Assembly: GCF_900109755.1 (NCBI RefSeq)
Contig: NZ_FOAR01000015.1
Location: 1-64,000, forward strand
DNA length: 64,000 nucleotides
Origin: Pseudomonas agarici
Lineage (GTDB): Bacteria > Pseudomonadota > Gammaproteobacteria > Pseudomonadales > Pseudomonadaceae
Reading direction: 5' to 3'
Shown here piece after piece: positions 34,882 to 44,500 of the stretch. The notes beneath the pieces were generated by a model. The model was given only the letters and a program-made list of their open reading frames with translations, made no database searches and was not told where the DNA came from. Numbering within the stretch: position 1 is the stretch's first letter; the number at the start of each line of letters is the position of its first letter. The translations under genes and the position numbers were made by a program.

Positions 34882-36104
34882 TGCCCAGCCACGCAGAGTC
34901 TCCACCCCGCTTGCGCCTAGGTGTAGTCGGTCTGGGTCGGGCATTCACACTTATGCTGCCAACCTTCCTGGCCGACCGACGCGTTCAATTGGTGGGCGCG
35001 TGCGATCCGCGTGCATCAGCACGCGAGCAATTCGAAAGGGATTTTGCCGCGCCTGCCTTCGAGACCATCGAAGCCTTGGCGGCAGACAGCAATGTCGACG
35101 CCTTATACATCGCCAGCCCGCATCAGTTTCACGCTGAGCACACCCGTATAGCGGCCACTCATCGCAAACACGTCCTGGTCGAAAAACCCATGGCGCTATC
35201 GTTGAACGAGTGCGACCGGATGATCGCCGATTGCGCGCAGGCCGGCGTGAACATGATCGTTGGGCACTGCCACAGCTTCGATACCCCGTACCTGCGTACT
35301 CGGGAGCTGATAGGCAGCGGCGAATTCGGCGCCGTCAAGATGATTCAGGCGCTGAACTACACCGACTACCTGCAGCGTCCTCGCCGCCCAGAAGAACTCT
35401 CGACCGCTGAAGGGGGCGGAGCGGTATTCAGTCAAGCCGCGCACCAAGTCGATGTGGTTCGTTTGCTGGCGGGTAGTCGCGCTATCCGAGTCCGAGCGGC
35501 CGTAGGTAATTGGGACCCTGCGCGGCCAACCGAAGGCGCCTACACCGCCACGCTTTGGTTCGAGAACGGCGCGTTCGCATCCATTACCTACAACGGCTAC
35601 GGCTACTTCGACTCCGATGAATGGATGGGATGGGTCGGCGAAATGGGCAAGCCCAAAACCCCCGAGGCTTATGGAAAGGCCCGTCGTTTGTTGCAACAGG
35701 TGCAATCGGCGGAGGAAGAGGCGCGACTCAAAGCTGAGTCCACTTACGGCGGCAAGCACTACATCGCCGCCTCTCCTGACAACGCGACAGCCTTCCAGCA
35801 TTTCGGCCCGATTATCGTGTCGTGCGAAGGTGGCGATCTGAAGCCGATGGCTGATGCCGTCATGATTTACCGGCCCGATAGCCGTGACCGTCTGCGGCTG
35901 GAGCCACCCACGGTACCGCGATCCGAGGTCATAGACGAATTGTATCTGGCACGGTTTTGCGGAGTCGCGCCATTGCATGACGGCCAATGGGCTCGCGACA
36001 CCTTGGAAATCTGCCTTGCCATGCTGCAATCCAGCGATGAACAACGTGACATCACACTGGGTGTGAATGTTGCAACCACTCAATCTTGCGAGACCCCTTC
36101 ATGA
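34881..36104 (+). CDS. pht4: cis-4,5-dihydrodiol phthalate dehydrogenase (Gfo/Idh/MocA family)
   Basis: A 407-residue Gfo/Idh/MocA oxidoreductase. The Rossmann motif GVVGLGRAF lies at residues 14-22, the family EKP motif in [11 protein letters not shown] near 97, and the catalytic region in [13 protein letters not shown] near 180. It rearomatises the dihydrodiol to 4,5-dihydroxyphthalate with NAD. The ATG at 34881 shares its A with the pht3 stop; a GTG one codon earlier is an alternative. It overlaps pht5 by 4 bases. Confidence 0.9.
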   Translation: MPSHAESPPRLRLGVVGLGRAFTLMLPTFLADRRVQLVGACDPRASAREQFERDFAAPAFETIEALAADSNVDALYIASPHQFHAEHTRIAATHRKHVLVEKPMALSLNECDRMIADCAQAGVNMIVGHCHSFDTPYLRTRELIGSGEFGAVKMIQALNYTDYLQRPRRPEELSTAEGGGAVFSQAAHQVDVVRLLAGSRAIRVRAAVGNWDPARPTEGAYTATLWFENGAFASITYNGYGYFDSDEWMGWVGEMGKPKTPEAYGKARRLLQQVQSAEEEARLKAESTYGGKHYIAASPDNATAFQHFGPIIVSCEGGDLKPMADAVMIYRPDSRDRLRLEPPTVPRSEVIDELYLARFCGVAPLHDGQWARDTLEICLAMLQSSDEQRDITLGVNVATTQSCETPS

Positions 36105-37093
36105 ACAAATTGAATCTATCCGTCGCTGTGGGCAATTACGATCGCATCCGGCCATTGGTGGACGGCGAAGTACAGATTGACGGAGTTGATCCAATCTTTA
36201 TGTTGCAAGATCCCGAAGAAATCTTCTTCCGCGCTTTTCGCCATGCCGACTACGACATCTGTGAGTTGTCGTTGAGTAGCTACAGCGTTAAGACCGCTGC
36301 GGGCACCAGTCCCTATATTGCCGTGCCTATCTTCCCGTCTCGGGCGTTTCGTCACACCTCGATCTATATCCGTAACGACCGCGGCATCGAGTCCGCGGCG
36401 GATCTCAAGGGCAAACGCATCGGCGTGCCAGAGTACCAGTTGACGGCTAACGTCTGGGTGCGGCTTTTCTTGGAAGAAGATCACGGTCTCAAAGCCTCCG
36501 ATGTCACCTGGATTCGTGGGGGGTATGAGGAACCTGGACGGCTGGAAAAAATTGTCCTGAAATTGCCGACGGATGTCATCGTCGAGAATGCGCCCGAGAC
36601 CCAAACCCTCTCCGGCATGCTCGCCTCCGGTGAACTGGACGCCGTGATCGGCCCACGTGCCCCTTCGTGTTTTACTCAGGGCCATCCTCAGGTGGGCTAT
36701 CTCTACCGTGATCCTCAGGGAGCTGCTTCAGACTGGTATCGCCGCACTCAGTTGTTCCCGATCATGCACGTGTTGGGGATCCGGCGCACGTTGGCTGAAC
36801 AGCATCCCTGGTTACCTGGGGCCGTTGCCAAAGCCTTCGAGAAGTCCAAGTCCGTCGCCTTGCAAAAACTAAGCGACACCTCCGCGACCAAGGTCACGTT
36901 GCCGTTCATCGAGGATCAGATAAGAGCGGCGCGCCAGCTGCTGGGCGAAGATTTTTGGTCCTATGGTTTCGCCGCCAACCGCCATGTACTCAGTCGCTTC
37001 CTGGAACGTCACTATGGCGAAGGACTGTCGTCTCGCTTACTGCAGCCAGAGGAGCTATTCCATCCTGCGTCGCTGGAGAGTTTTAAAATTTAA
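36101..37093 (+). CDS. pht5: 4,5-dihydroxyphthalate decarboxylase
   Basis: A 330-residue decarboxylase with a periplasmic-binding-protein-like fold. Family features are GNYDRIRPL near the start, ICELSLSSY near 53, IPVFPSR-like [12 protein letters not shown] near 78, and [11 protein letters not shown] near 112. It releases carbon dioxide to give protocatechuate, the end product of this cluster. Its start overlaps the pht4 stop (ATGA) and it lacks a strong ribosome site of its own, so it depends on coupling. No protocatechuate ring-cleavage gene follows. Confidence 0.92.
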   Translation: MNKLNLSVAVGNYDRIRPLVDGEVQIDGVDPIFMLQDPEEIFFRAFRHADYDICELSLSSYSVKTAAGTSPYIAVPIFPSRAFRHTSIYIRNDRGIESAADLKGKRIGVPEYQLTANVWVRLFLEEDHGLKASDVTWIRGGYEEPGRLEKIVLKLPTDVIVENAPETQTLSGMLASGELDAVIGPRAPSCFTQGHPQVGYLYRDPQGAASDWYRRTQLFPIMHVLGIRRTLAEQHPWLPGAVAKAFEKSKSVALQKLSDTSATKVTLPFIEDQIRAARQLLGEDFWSYGFAANRHVLSRFLERHYGEGLSSRLLQPEELFHPASLESFKI

Positions 37094-37199
37094 CGGGACT
37101 CACAACGTAACAGACACCTCTCGTAAAAATAGGTGCGAGCGTATTTGAACAAGCCAGGTGGAGTGGGTGTGCAGCACCGCCATCAGTTCTCCCTGAAAC

Positions 37200-37508
37200 T
37201 CAGCGCCGGGTAATCAGGCCCTGGCGCGCCACCCGGATCAACTGCCGGATGAGCGCGTCGGCTTGTTCGGCCATAGGCGACTGGATCACCGCCAGGTCGA
37301 AACTGTTATCGGCAAAACCCTCCAGCGGATCACCGTCCTCGACGAACTGGATCAGGAAGGCCGAGGCGCGCCCTTTGCGTCGCGGCCAGCCATCGAGATA
37401 ACGCAGCAGCGTCGGCTGATGTTTGCCACCGAGGAGGATTTTCGGGTTGCGATCGGGAAGACTGGCCGTAATCGGCGTAAGGCATACAACGGGGCGCGGG
37501 TTGTTCAA
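37200..37508 (-). CDS. Small methyltransferase-like protein of pseudomonads
   Basis: A 102-residue protein with KILLGGKHQPTLLRYLDG, SFDLAVIQSP and LIRQLIRVARQGLITRR, resembling a shortened SAM-dependent methyltransferase-like protein that I recall from Pseudomonas genomes. The usual glycine-rich SAM loop is not evident, so catalytic activity is doubtful. It is convergent with the end of the pht operon and appears to be the first chromosomal-backbone gene on this side. Confidence 0.6.
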   Translation of the reverse strand: MNNPRPVVCLTPITASLPDRNPKILLGGKHQPTLLRYLDGWPRRKGRASAFLIQFVEDGDPLEGFADNSFDLAVIQSPMAEQADALIRQLIRVARQGLITRR

Positions 37509-37747
37509 CGTGCGTGTCTCCGCCTCAACGATCTGCCGGGCAGGTGTGAGGCAACACCGAACCAGCGCTTTAGCGGTATTTCGAAGCTTGGATCAAGCTT
37601 CTGTCGGAGAGCGTGCGACTCTCCTGGCGCCCCGCAAGTAGCTGTTTAAATCGGCGCATAATCAATATCCTAGAGAACCCCGCGGGCCGCTGTCAAGAAT
37701 CGTGCCCAACGAAAAAAAACCCGCTGCATGGCAATCGAATTGGTCCA

Positions 37748-39184
37748 TTACTTGCGCGAGGCACCTTTCTGCTCATTGCTTTCCAGCGCATGGCCTTCCA
37801 GGGATTGGCGCTCGCGGTCGAACGCCAGGTAGTACTTGTTCACGCTGTTCACATAGTTGACCGAGGCCATTCCCATCTGTTCCATCGCTACACGTTCGAC
37901 CTGGAAGAACCATTGGTTGGCGTTCAGGCCACGTCGGCGGGCTTCGGCACGCATGGCTTGGACCCGCTCCGGTCCCATGTTGTACGCCGCCAGGACAAAG
38001 GCCATGCGTTCGCGTTCGTTGAGCTTGGGGCTGGAGAAGAACTGGCGGCGGATCATCGCCAGGTACTTGGCCCCGGCCTGTACGTTGTTATCGACATTCT
38101 GGATATTGCCGACGCCCACCCGCTGCGCCGCCGACGGAGTGATCTGTAACAGTCCGGTGGCACCGCTTGCGCCATCGGCATTGGGGTCCAGTGTCGACTC
38201 CTTGAACGCCAGTGCCGCCAGGTCCAACCAGTCGATACCCTGGGCCCGGGCGTGGCGCTGCAACACCGGTCGCAGCTTTTCGAGCTTTTGCCGATCCGAC
38301 TTAGCCAGGGGATAATGCACTTGGTACAGACGTCGGTAGACCCGCAGGAAAGCCGCGTCCTGGTCGGAAGGGGATTGATAAGTCTTGAAAAAGCGGTCGA
38401 CGCTGGCCAGCAGCATCGGCGCATCAGGCCGCACGAACCAGTGCATCTGCCCCGCCTCGCCGACCAGCACCTGTTTGTCAAAACGCAATTTGGGCATGAT
38501 CTTGGCCCAACGCTCGGCAATTGGCTGTTCGACGACGGTCAGGTGGAAGATACCGCCCTGGACCATCTCCAGTACATCTTCCACGGCAAGGCTCGGATCG
38601 ACCCATTCGATCTTCACCGGCGCCAGCTTGCGTAGCGCCAGCTTCTGGTTGATCTGGTTCACCGCGTCAGCAGCGGCGCTGCCAGCGGTCAGGGCCAGGG
38701 TTCGACCGGAAAGTTGTTCGAACCGGGTAAAACGCTTTTCGCCCTTGAGTCCCACCAGCCGCAAGGGCACTGGATTACCGATTGGCTTGCTGGCACTCAC
38801 CACCTGCCTGGGCTGCGCTTCGAGCAACTCACCGGGAGCGACCAGGTCCCCTTCCCCGCGCTGCAACGCCCCGAGCAATTGGTCCTTGGCCTTGGGAATG
38901 ATCTTGAGGGTGATTTCCCGCTGGTCGCGGGCATATCCGTTGAGATACAGCTCAAACGCACGCAGCCGATGGTACTCGACCCCGATCGCTTCGCCCTCGA
39001 CTTCCCCGGAACTGTTACGACTCTGGTTGACCAGCACCCGCAAGACCCGGCTATCGCGAATCTGCGCCAGGTCGCGAACCTGGCTCGGCTGGCCGATTTC
39101 CAATGGTCCGGTCAGACGCGCAAGCGCAGGCGACGGTAGCAGCCAGAACAGGCACAGCAGGAGCAATAGCGAAGGTTGCTTCAT
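37748..39184 (-). CDS. Membrane-associated lytic transglycosylase, MltF-like
   Basis: A 478-residue exported enzyme. The signal peptide is LLLLLCLFWLLPSPALA. A solute-binding-protein-like domain (about 40-290, starting RVLRVLVNQSRN) precedes the SLT transglycosylase domain (about 300-450). The catalytic Glu is in ALAFKESTLDPNA, followed by GASGATGLLQI and AAYNMGPERVQ. It cleaves peptidoglycan glycan strands to 1,6-anhydro products. No lipobox Cys is seen, unlike some MltF proteins. It is read alone, with a T-run (TTTTTTTT on the minus strand) about 30 bases downstream. Confidence 0.88.
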   Translation of the reverse strand: MKQPSLLLLLCLFWLLPSPALARLTGPLEIGQPSQVRDLAQIRDSRVLRVLVNQSRNSSGEVEGEAIGVEYHRLRAFELYLNGYARDQREITLKIIPKAKDQLLGALQRGEGDLVAPGELLEAQPRQVVSASKPIGNPVPLRLVGLKGEKRFTRFEQLSGRTLALTAGSAAADAVNQINQKLALRKLAPVKIEWVDPSLAVEDVLEMVQGGIFHLTVVEQPIAERWAKIMPKLRFDKQVLVGEAGQMHWFVRPDAPMLLASVDRFFKTYQSPSDQDAAFLRVYRRLYQVHYPLAKSDRQKLEKLRPVLQRHARAQGIDWLDLAALAFKESTLDPNADGASGATGLLQITPSAAQRVGVGNIQNVDNNVQAGAKYLAMIRRQFFSSPKLNERERMAFVLAAYNMGPERVQAMRAEARRRGLNANQWFFQVERVAMEQMGMASVNYVNSVNKYYLAFDRERQSLEGHALESNEQKGASRK

Positions 39185-39423
39185 CCGTTCTCCGGAAAGA
39201 ATACCGTCTCACCTCAAGCGTCATGACTTGAATAAGGAGCGACAGAAATCGAGTGTCTTTATGAACGCGAAAAAGTGCGAAAGACTGGCACAGCGACGAA
39301 CGCGAAACCAATCGATGCTTTCTTCAAGCTTAAAAGGACAGTCACAACTCGTTGTAGTTCTTGGTTTTTATTATAAATCTACCGCTCTGATATGCTTTGC
39401 GGCCTGTGGCCTGAGGTAGCACC

Positions 39424-40230
39424 ATGCAACTCATTGATATCGGCGTCAACTTGACCAACCCCAGTTTTGCCGGAAAACACCAGGAAATACTGGATCGCGC
39501 CTATGCCGCCGGGGTCTGTCAGTTGATCCTGACCGGCACCAGCATCGAGGGCTCCGAGCAGGCCCTGGAGCTATGCCGGACACTGGACGAAAGCGGTCGC
39601 CGGCTGTTTACCACCGCCGGTATCCACCCCCATTGCGCCAGTGACTGGACAACTGACAGCGCCACTCGTCTGAAAGCTCTGCTCAAGGAGCCCAACGTTT
39701 GTGCGGTCGGTGAGTGCGGGCTGGATTTCAACCGGGATTTTTCCCCACGCCCGCAGCAGGAAAAAGTCCTCGAGGAACACCTGGCTCTGGCGGTGGAGTT
39801 GCAGTTGCCGGTGTTCCTCCATGAGCGCGACGCCAACCCGCGCCTTCTGGAGATTCTGCGTGACTACCGCGACCACCTCCCCGCCGCCGTGGTGCATTGT
39901 TTCACGGGCGAACAACAGGCCTTGTTCAGCTACCTCGACCTGGACCTGCATATCGGCATCACCGGTTGGATCTGCGACGAGCGCCGTGGCACTCATCTGC
40001 ATCGGCTGGTGAAGGAAATCCCCCGCGAACGCCTGATGCTCGAAAGCGACGCACCGTACCTGTTACCCCGCAGCCTGCGACCGAAACCGAAAAACGGCCG
40101 CAACGAACCGGCCTACCTGACCGAAGTGCTGCGGGAAGTGGCGCTGCATTGCGGTGTAAGCGAAACCGAGCTGGCCGCCCATAGCACCGCCTGCGCCCGG
40201 AGCTTCTTCGGCTTACCTTCGATTGTGTGA
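39424..40230 (+). CDS. tatD: TatD family metal-dependent DNase
   Basis: A 268-residue TIM-barrel nuclease. Motifs are [11 protein letters not shown] at the start, [11 protein letters not shown] near 60, [11 protein letters not shown] near 97, FLHERDA near 137, HCFTGEQ near 160, and [11 protein letters not shown] near 205, which supply the divalent metal ligands. TatD removes bases 3' to 5' from DNA and RNA and takes part in repair and DNA clearance. The ATG is preceded by GAGG. Confidence 0.92.
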   Translation: MQLIDIGVNLTNPSFAGKHQEILDRAYAAGVCQLILTGTSIEGSEQALELCRTLDESGRRLFTTAGIHPHCASDWTTDSATRLKALLKEPNVCAVGECGLDFNRDFSPRPQQEKVLEEHLALAVELQLPVFLHERDANPRLLEILRDYRDHLPAAVVHCFTGEQQALFSYLDLDLHIGITGWICDERRGTHLHRLVKEIPRERLMLESDAPYLLPRSLRPKPKNGRNEPAYLTEVLREVALHCGVSETELAAHSTACARSFFGLPSIV

Positions 40231-40417
40231 TTCATGTCATGCGCAACAGGCACCGGACTCGGCCACCACTCACAATAAACGGGTGACTCTGACCGTTGAA
40301 TTGAGCAAAATCATCGACCCGCTCAAGCTATAGAATCGATAGCAAAAGTTGATTCGCCGCCAGGGTTTGTTCGGCCTATCTTTGGTTTATCGAAAGCATC
40401 TACCAAGGAGCATAGCC

Positions 40418-40651
40418 ATGGGCAAACCTCATCCCAATCTGCCTGCCTGGCAATGGCGTGTGGCGCCGAATACGTCGAACGACGGCACCCGCGAAGGCAT
40501 GCGGCTGCTCTCGATGATTCTCTTTGCGCTGGCCTTTCTGCTGGTCGCTTCGGGCGTGTTCAGCGAAGATCCGACCACTGTCGCCATCGGCGTGATCGGC
40601 CTGGCGGCGGCCTATAGCCTCAAGCAGAAGGGGCATACACTCCAGGCCTGA
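40418..40651 (+). CDS. Small membrane protein of unknown function
   Basis: A 77-residue protein opening MGKPHPNLPAWQWRV with AAGGAG 7 bases before the ATG. Two hydrophobic segments (about residues 31-46 and 53-65) suggest a two-helix inner-membrane protein. An in-frame start 23 codons earlier lacks support. It is probably monocistronic. I do not recognise a family. Confidence 0.7.
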   Translation: MGKPHPNLPAWQWRVAPNTSNDGTREGMRLLSMILFALAFLLVASGVFSEDPTTVAIGVIGLAAAYSLKQKGHTLQA

Positions 40652-40805
40652 GTCTTTTTGTAGCGGCTCACTTGGCCCGTGCAGGCATCCTTGACGATTT
40701 CGAGCGTCATGAGCTTCGCTGATCGAAACCAGGGCGGTGATAAACCTCTACCACTCGACTCTCGGGACGTAGCATCCATACCGGCCGACCAGCTTGCCAC
40801 ACAGG

Positions 40806-41570
40806 TCAGTCGAAACAGCTTTCGCTCAGGCGATCAAGCACTCGATCGGCCTTGCTTTCAGCCCGCGCCATAGCGCTGCGCCAACCCGCCACGCTAGGTT
40901 GCAGATCCTGCTGTTGCTCGGCCTGCAACAGCCACTGCCAGCAATCATGCCAATCGCCAAGAGCCTGCTGAGCCGTCTTGAGGTGCTTCAATGCCGGCGC
41001 CGGCAGGCGATCCAGCTCCGGGTAGGCCTCGGCGGCGTAACGCACCCGCTTGATCAGCAGGCGCAGACGATGGCGATTGTGCATTGGGTCATGCAAGGCT
41101 TTGTCGAGGGCATCCCACTGTTTCGCCAGACGCTTTTCGATGCGTTTGCGCACGCCCTTGAGCAACCCCTGGTACTGAGAAGCGCGCAAAAAACGGGGGA
41201 AAGCATCGAGCATGCCAAAGAGCTTCTTCAGCTCATCGCTGCCGGCCACTTTCCAGTAGTCCTCGGACAATTGCGCGGTACGTCGTGCAGCGGCGATATG
41301 ACGGCCCTGCCCATGCAGATAAGCCGCCAGCACCTCACGGTCGCGAATCGGCGTGGTCAATCGTCCCACCTCGGCCGCCGCCTGTTCCAGTTGCTCGACC
41401 CCCGGCCATCCGCGCAATGGCCGCAACAGGCTGCGCAGCCGCCGGACAGTGATGCGCAGGTCATGCAGCCCCTCGTTATCGGTCAGCGCATCTACCCGCG
41501 CATGACAGGCCAACAACCGTACTTCCAGGCCCAGCACCCGAGCCACCAAGCGATCTACCAGGACCGACAT
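40806..41570 (-). CDS. CHAD domain protein
   Basis: A 254-residue helical protein. CHAD domains carry conserved His and basic residues, here HDLRITVRRLRSLLRPL near residue 38 and RLRLLIKRVRYAAEAY near 165, and bind polyphosphate. The start ATG at 41570 has GGGGAG 9 bases away; a GTG two codons earlier is possible. It directly follows tgpA, 6 bases after its stop, as the last gene of the moxR-DUF58-tgpA operon. Confidence 0.85.
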   Translation of the reverse strand: MSVLVDRLVARVLGLEVRLLACHARVDALTDNEGLHDLRITVRRLRSLLRPLRGWPGVEQLEQAAAEVGRLTTPIRDREVLAAYLHGQGRHIAAARRTAQLSEDYWKVAGSDELKKLFGMLDAFPRFLRASQYQGLLKGVRKRIEKRLAKQWDALDKALHDPMHNRHRLRLLIKRVRYAAEAYPELDRLPAPALKHLKTAQQALGDWHDCWQWLLQAEQQQDLQPSVAGWRSAMARAESKADRVLDRLSESCFD

Positions 41571-41576
41571 CGACAC

Positions 41577-43547
41577 TCACTCCCCAATCGAACTTCCAAG
41601 ACTGCGACGCAATGATCGCAACGCTTGTTGCAATGCATCCATCGACGGGATCTGTTCAGCATAGCGCTGCCTGATGAACAGCTGAGCGAACTCGCGAATA
41701 AGGTCGGCCTGACGCGGCAACTGCCGGGCCGCGCGCTCGGCGAACGCAGCAGGCCCCTCACCCGGCTCGCGCACCAGGCCATGGCGTGCCAGCAGTTTCT
41801 CAAAGGCGGCGAACAGCCGTAGCGGCGGGTCGGCCTCGGCCCGCCAGGGCCGCAACAGCCATAACGACAGCAGCGCGAGAACCAGCACCAAGCCGATCGG
41901 CAATATCAGCCCGGCGAGATCGCCGAACAGGCGCCCCATGAGTTTGAACTGCTGCTCGCCCTGATACCCCAGGACCCAGCGCTGCCAGCCATAGTTGAGA
42001 TTATCCCAGCCCAAGCGCAACTCGTTGAACCAGATCACCTGGCGGTAACGCAACGGCGAGAATACCGAAGCCTCGGATACGCCCTCATTCGCCGCCAGGG
42101 CTTGCTCCAGACCCTGATCGATCCGCTCTGGCGCCACGGCGTAGGTCGGATCGACACGGCGCCACCCCTGCCCGACCTGCCAGTATTCCACCCAGGCATG
42201 GGCGTCGTACTGGCGTACTGTGAGGAAATTGCCCGCCGGGTTCAACTCGCCGCCCTGGTAACCGGCTACCACTCGCGCCGGGATTCCCGCAGCGCGCAGC
42301 ACGTAGGTCATGGCGCCGGCAAAGTGCGCGCAGAAACCCTGGCGACTGTCGAACAGGAAGTCATCGATGCTGTTTGTGCCCAGGATCGGCGGTTTGAGGG
42401 TGTAGCGATACGGTTCGTCGCGAAAATGTTGGAGTAGCCTTGCCACCAATGCCGCGGGCTGTGGATAACGCTGGCGCAGTTCGGCGGCCCACTGACGGGT
42501 CCGCGGATCACCCTGGGCAGGCAACTGCAGGGCCTGACGGCGAGCCCGCTCGTTGAGCTGGGGATCGCGTAGCACCTGCGGCCAGGAGCTGGCCCGATAC
42601 ATCAGTGCCTGCTGCACCGGGCGCTGGCGCTGCAGGCGGTAGTCCGCCAGTTGACGCACATCCTCCTGATCGCTGCTGGCCACATCCAGCGTCGGCAGCC
42701 AGGGCTTGCCACTCGGTTGCAGGATCACGCTGTAGCGCCAGGATGCGCCACTGGCTTGCCATTTCGGCGCCGGACTGGAGGACACTCCTGGCGATTGACT
42801 CCAACGCTGGCCGTCGAACTGCTCCAGGGTCAGAGCCCGCCAGTACAACTCCTGGCGCGGCGGTAGCGGACCATCGAAACTCGCACGCAATGCCAGTTCG
42901 GCGGAACGCCCAAGCTCGGCCACCTCTCCGGGGGACATACTTTCCGAAAGCCCGGTCACGCCCTTGTCGCCCGGCAGTGGCAAGGACCACAACGGGGCCA
43001 TGCGCGGGAACAGCAGGAACAACAGAAGCATCAATGGCAAGGCCTGCGCCAGCAGGGTCGCGGCCAGCTTCAAGGTGGCCGCCGGCCGGGTGCCTGGGCC
43101 TTGCTGCAAACCGATCAGGGCCGCCAGCAAGGTGCCGATCGACAACAGGCTATAGATCGCCCATGGCAGGCCGTCCTCGAACAGATAGGCCACCGCCACG
43201 CAAAACAACCCAAGGAAGATCAGCACCAGCGCATCGCGGCGGGTCCGGGTCTCCACCAGTTTGAGGATAAACATCGCCACCAACAGCACCGCGCCAGCAT
43301 CCAGGCCGATCAGGCTCTTGCGCGAAAGCCAGATGCCCGCGATGGTCGCGACCAGCAGCAGGACGTCCACTACCTTGCCAGGAAACCGCGCCCGCATGCG
43401 GTAAACCTGGATGCGCCAGAGCGTGCAGCCGAGCCAGAACGCGACCATCCACAGTGGCACGTGTAGCCAGAACGGCAACATCACCAGGGCCTGGGCCACC
43501 AGCAGCCAGACCAGACTGGCCCGGGAAATCGGCGGCGCACGGCTCAT
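41577..43547 (-). CDS. tgpA: Membrane transglutaminase TgpA
   Basis: A 656-residue protein: several N-terminal membrane helices (1-190), a DUF3488 region, then a periplasmic transglutaminase-like domain and one more helix near 555. The catalytic triad is visible as Cys in RQGFCAHFAGA, His in YDAHAWVEYW and Asp in RRVDPTYA. TgpA is essential in Pseudomonas aeruginosa. The start MSRAPPISR overlaps the DUF58 stop (ATGA). It is the third gene of the moxR operon. Confidence 0.9.
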   Translation of the reverse strand: MSRAPPISRASLVWLLVAQALVMLPFWLHVPLWMVAFWLGCTLWRIQVYRMRARFPGKVVDVLLLVATIAGIWLSRKSLIGLDAGAVLLVAMFILKLVETRTRRDALVLIFLGLFCVAVAYLFEDGLPWAIYSLLSIGTLLAALIGLQQGPGTRPAATLKLAATLLAQALPLMLLLFLLFPRMAPLWSLPLPGDKGVTGLSESMSPGEVAELGRSAELALRASFDGPLPPRQELYWRALTLEQFDGQRWSQSPGVSSSPAPKWQASGASWRYSVILQPSGKPWLPTLDVASSDQEDVRQLADYRLQRQRPVQQALMYRASSWPQVLRDPQLNERARRQALQLPAQGDPRTRQWAAELRQRYPQPAALVARLLQHFRDEPYRYTLKPPILGTNSIDDFLFDSRQGFCAHFAGAMTYVLRAAGIPARVVAGYQGGELNPAGNFLTVRQYDAHAWVEYWQVGQGWRRVDPTYAVAPERIDQGLEQALAANEGVSEASVFSPLRYRQVIWFNELRLGWDNLNYGWQRWVLGYQGEQQFKLMGRLFGDLAGLILPIGLVLVLALLSLWLLRPWRAEADPPLRLFAAFEKLLARHGLVREPGEGPAAFAERAARQLPRQADLIREFAQLFIRQRYAEQIPSMDALQQALRSLRRSLGSSIGE

Positions 43548-44500
43548 GAACCGTTCCCGAACAAGGCAAGGGCTCGCAGGCATAACTCACAGTGGGCCGC
43601 GCCGCAGTCCATGGCCAGTCGTTGACCGGGCAATTTCAAGGCGAACGGCTCCTGCCGCCGAGACAACTCCAACACCCAATAGCACAGGCGCGACAGACGC
43701 TGTTCGACATCCCCATCCAGCGCCAGGAAATCCAGGCAGAACTCCTGCCCCTCAAGGCGGGCAAAGTCCTTGATCAGCAGCCCCTGTCCACGAGAATAGG
43801 CCTTCCAGTGCAGCCGTCGCCAGGAATCGCCGGGCTGATAGGACTTCAAACCCTGGTAATCGTCGACACCTGGCCCGTAAGCCCGCGTGCCTTCATCCTG
43901 TTCATCGTCGGACACACCAGGCAGGATCGGTAATTCGCCTTCCAGAGGCTGTGGATAAACCATGGCCTGCTGGCCAAGATCGACCCAACTCCAAGCCTGC
44001 AAGATACCCAGGGGGAAGCTGCTGCACACGTCGATGCGCGGCGCCGACAACCAGCCGCGTGCCTGTGTCGGGCGCGTCAATTGCACTTCGCAAAATCCCC
44101 CCGGCAGCACATCCACGGTCTGCATCGCGGGGTTCGACCAGCCCAACTGGATCGCCTGGTGGCTTTTCCCGGCGCTCTCCAGGCGCACGACAAAACGCGC
44201 CTGTTCACCGACAAACACGGTCGGCCCGACGCCGGCGCTCAACACCAGGCCCCGCAGGTTGCGATAGGTGTGCAGGATTGCCACGACGAACACCGACAAC
44301 AGCAGGAAACACAAGCCGTAGGCCAGGCTGTTCTGGTAATTGATCGCCACCAGCAAGATCAGCAACAGCAACGCGACGAATACACCGCCGGCGCGGTTGG
44401 GCATGATGAAGATCCGTCGCTGGGTCAGTTCGATCCGCGTCGAGGGCGGCAAGCGCCGGCTCAGCCAGGCCTGCCAGGAGGCCCACAGTTGGCCAATCAA
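43544..44500 (-). CDS. DUF58 family protein
   Basis: A 318-residue protein with two N-terminal membrane helices (GVFVALLLLILLVAIN, then FLLLSVFVVAIL) and the DUF58 core YQPGDSWRRLHWKAYSRG, related to von Willebrand A folds. It is the usual partner of MoxR ATPases. A TTG start at 44500 is proposed because it overlaps the moxR stop as TTGA with GAGG 9 bases upstream; a GTG at 44527 is the alternative. Confidence 0.85.
   Translation of the reverse strand: MIGQLWASWQAWLSRRLPPSTRIELTQRRIFIMPNRAGGVFVALLLLILLVAINYQNSLAYGLCFLLLSVFVVAILHTYRNLRGLVLSAGVGPTVFVGEQARFVVRLESAGKSHQAIQLGWSNPAMQTVDVLPGGFCEVQLTRPTQARGWLSAPRIDVCSSFPLGILQAWSWVDLGQQAMVYPQPLEGELPILPGVSDDEQDEGTRAYGPGVDDYQGLKSYQPGDSWRRLHWKAYSRGQGLLIKDFARLEGQEFCLDFLALDGDVEQRLSRLCYWVLELSRRQEPFALKLPGQRLAMDCGAAHCELCLRALALFGNGS

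Noticed and set aside
38385..39419. Long plus-strand frame over the transglycosylase gene
   Set aside because: The opposite strand encodes a complete MltF-like protein; the plus-strand translation has no domain-like pattern.
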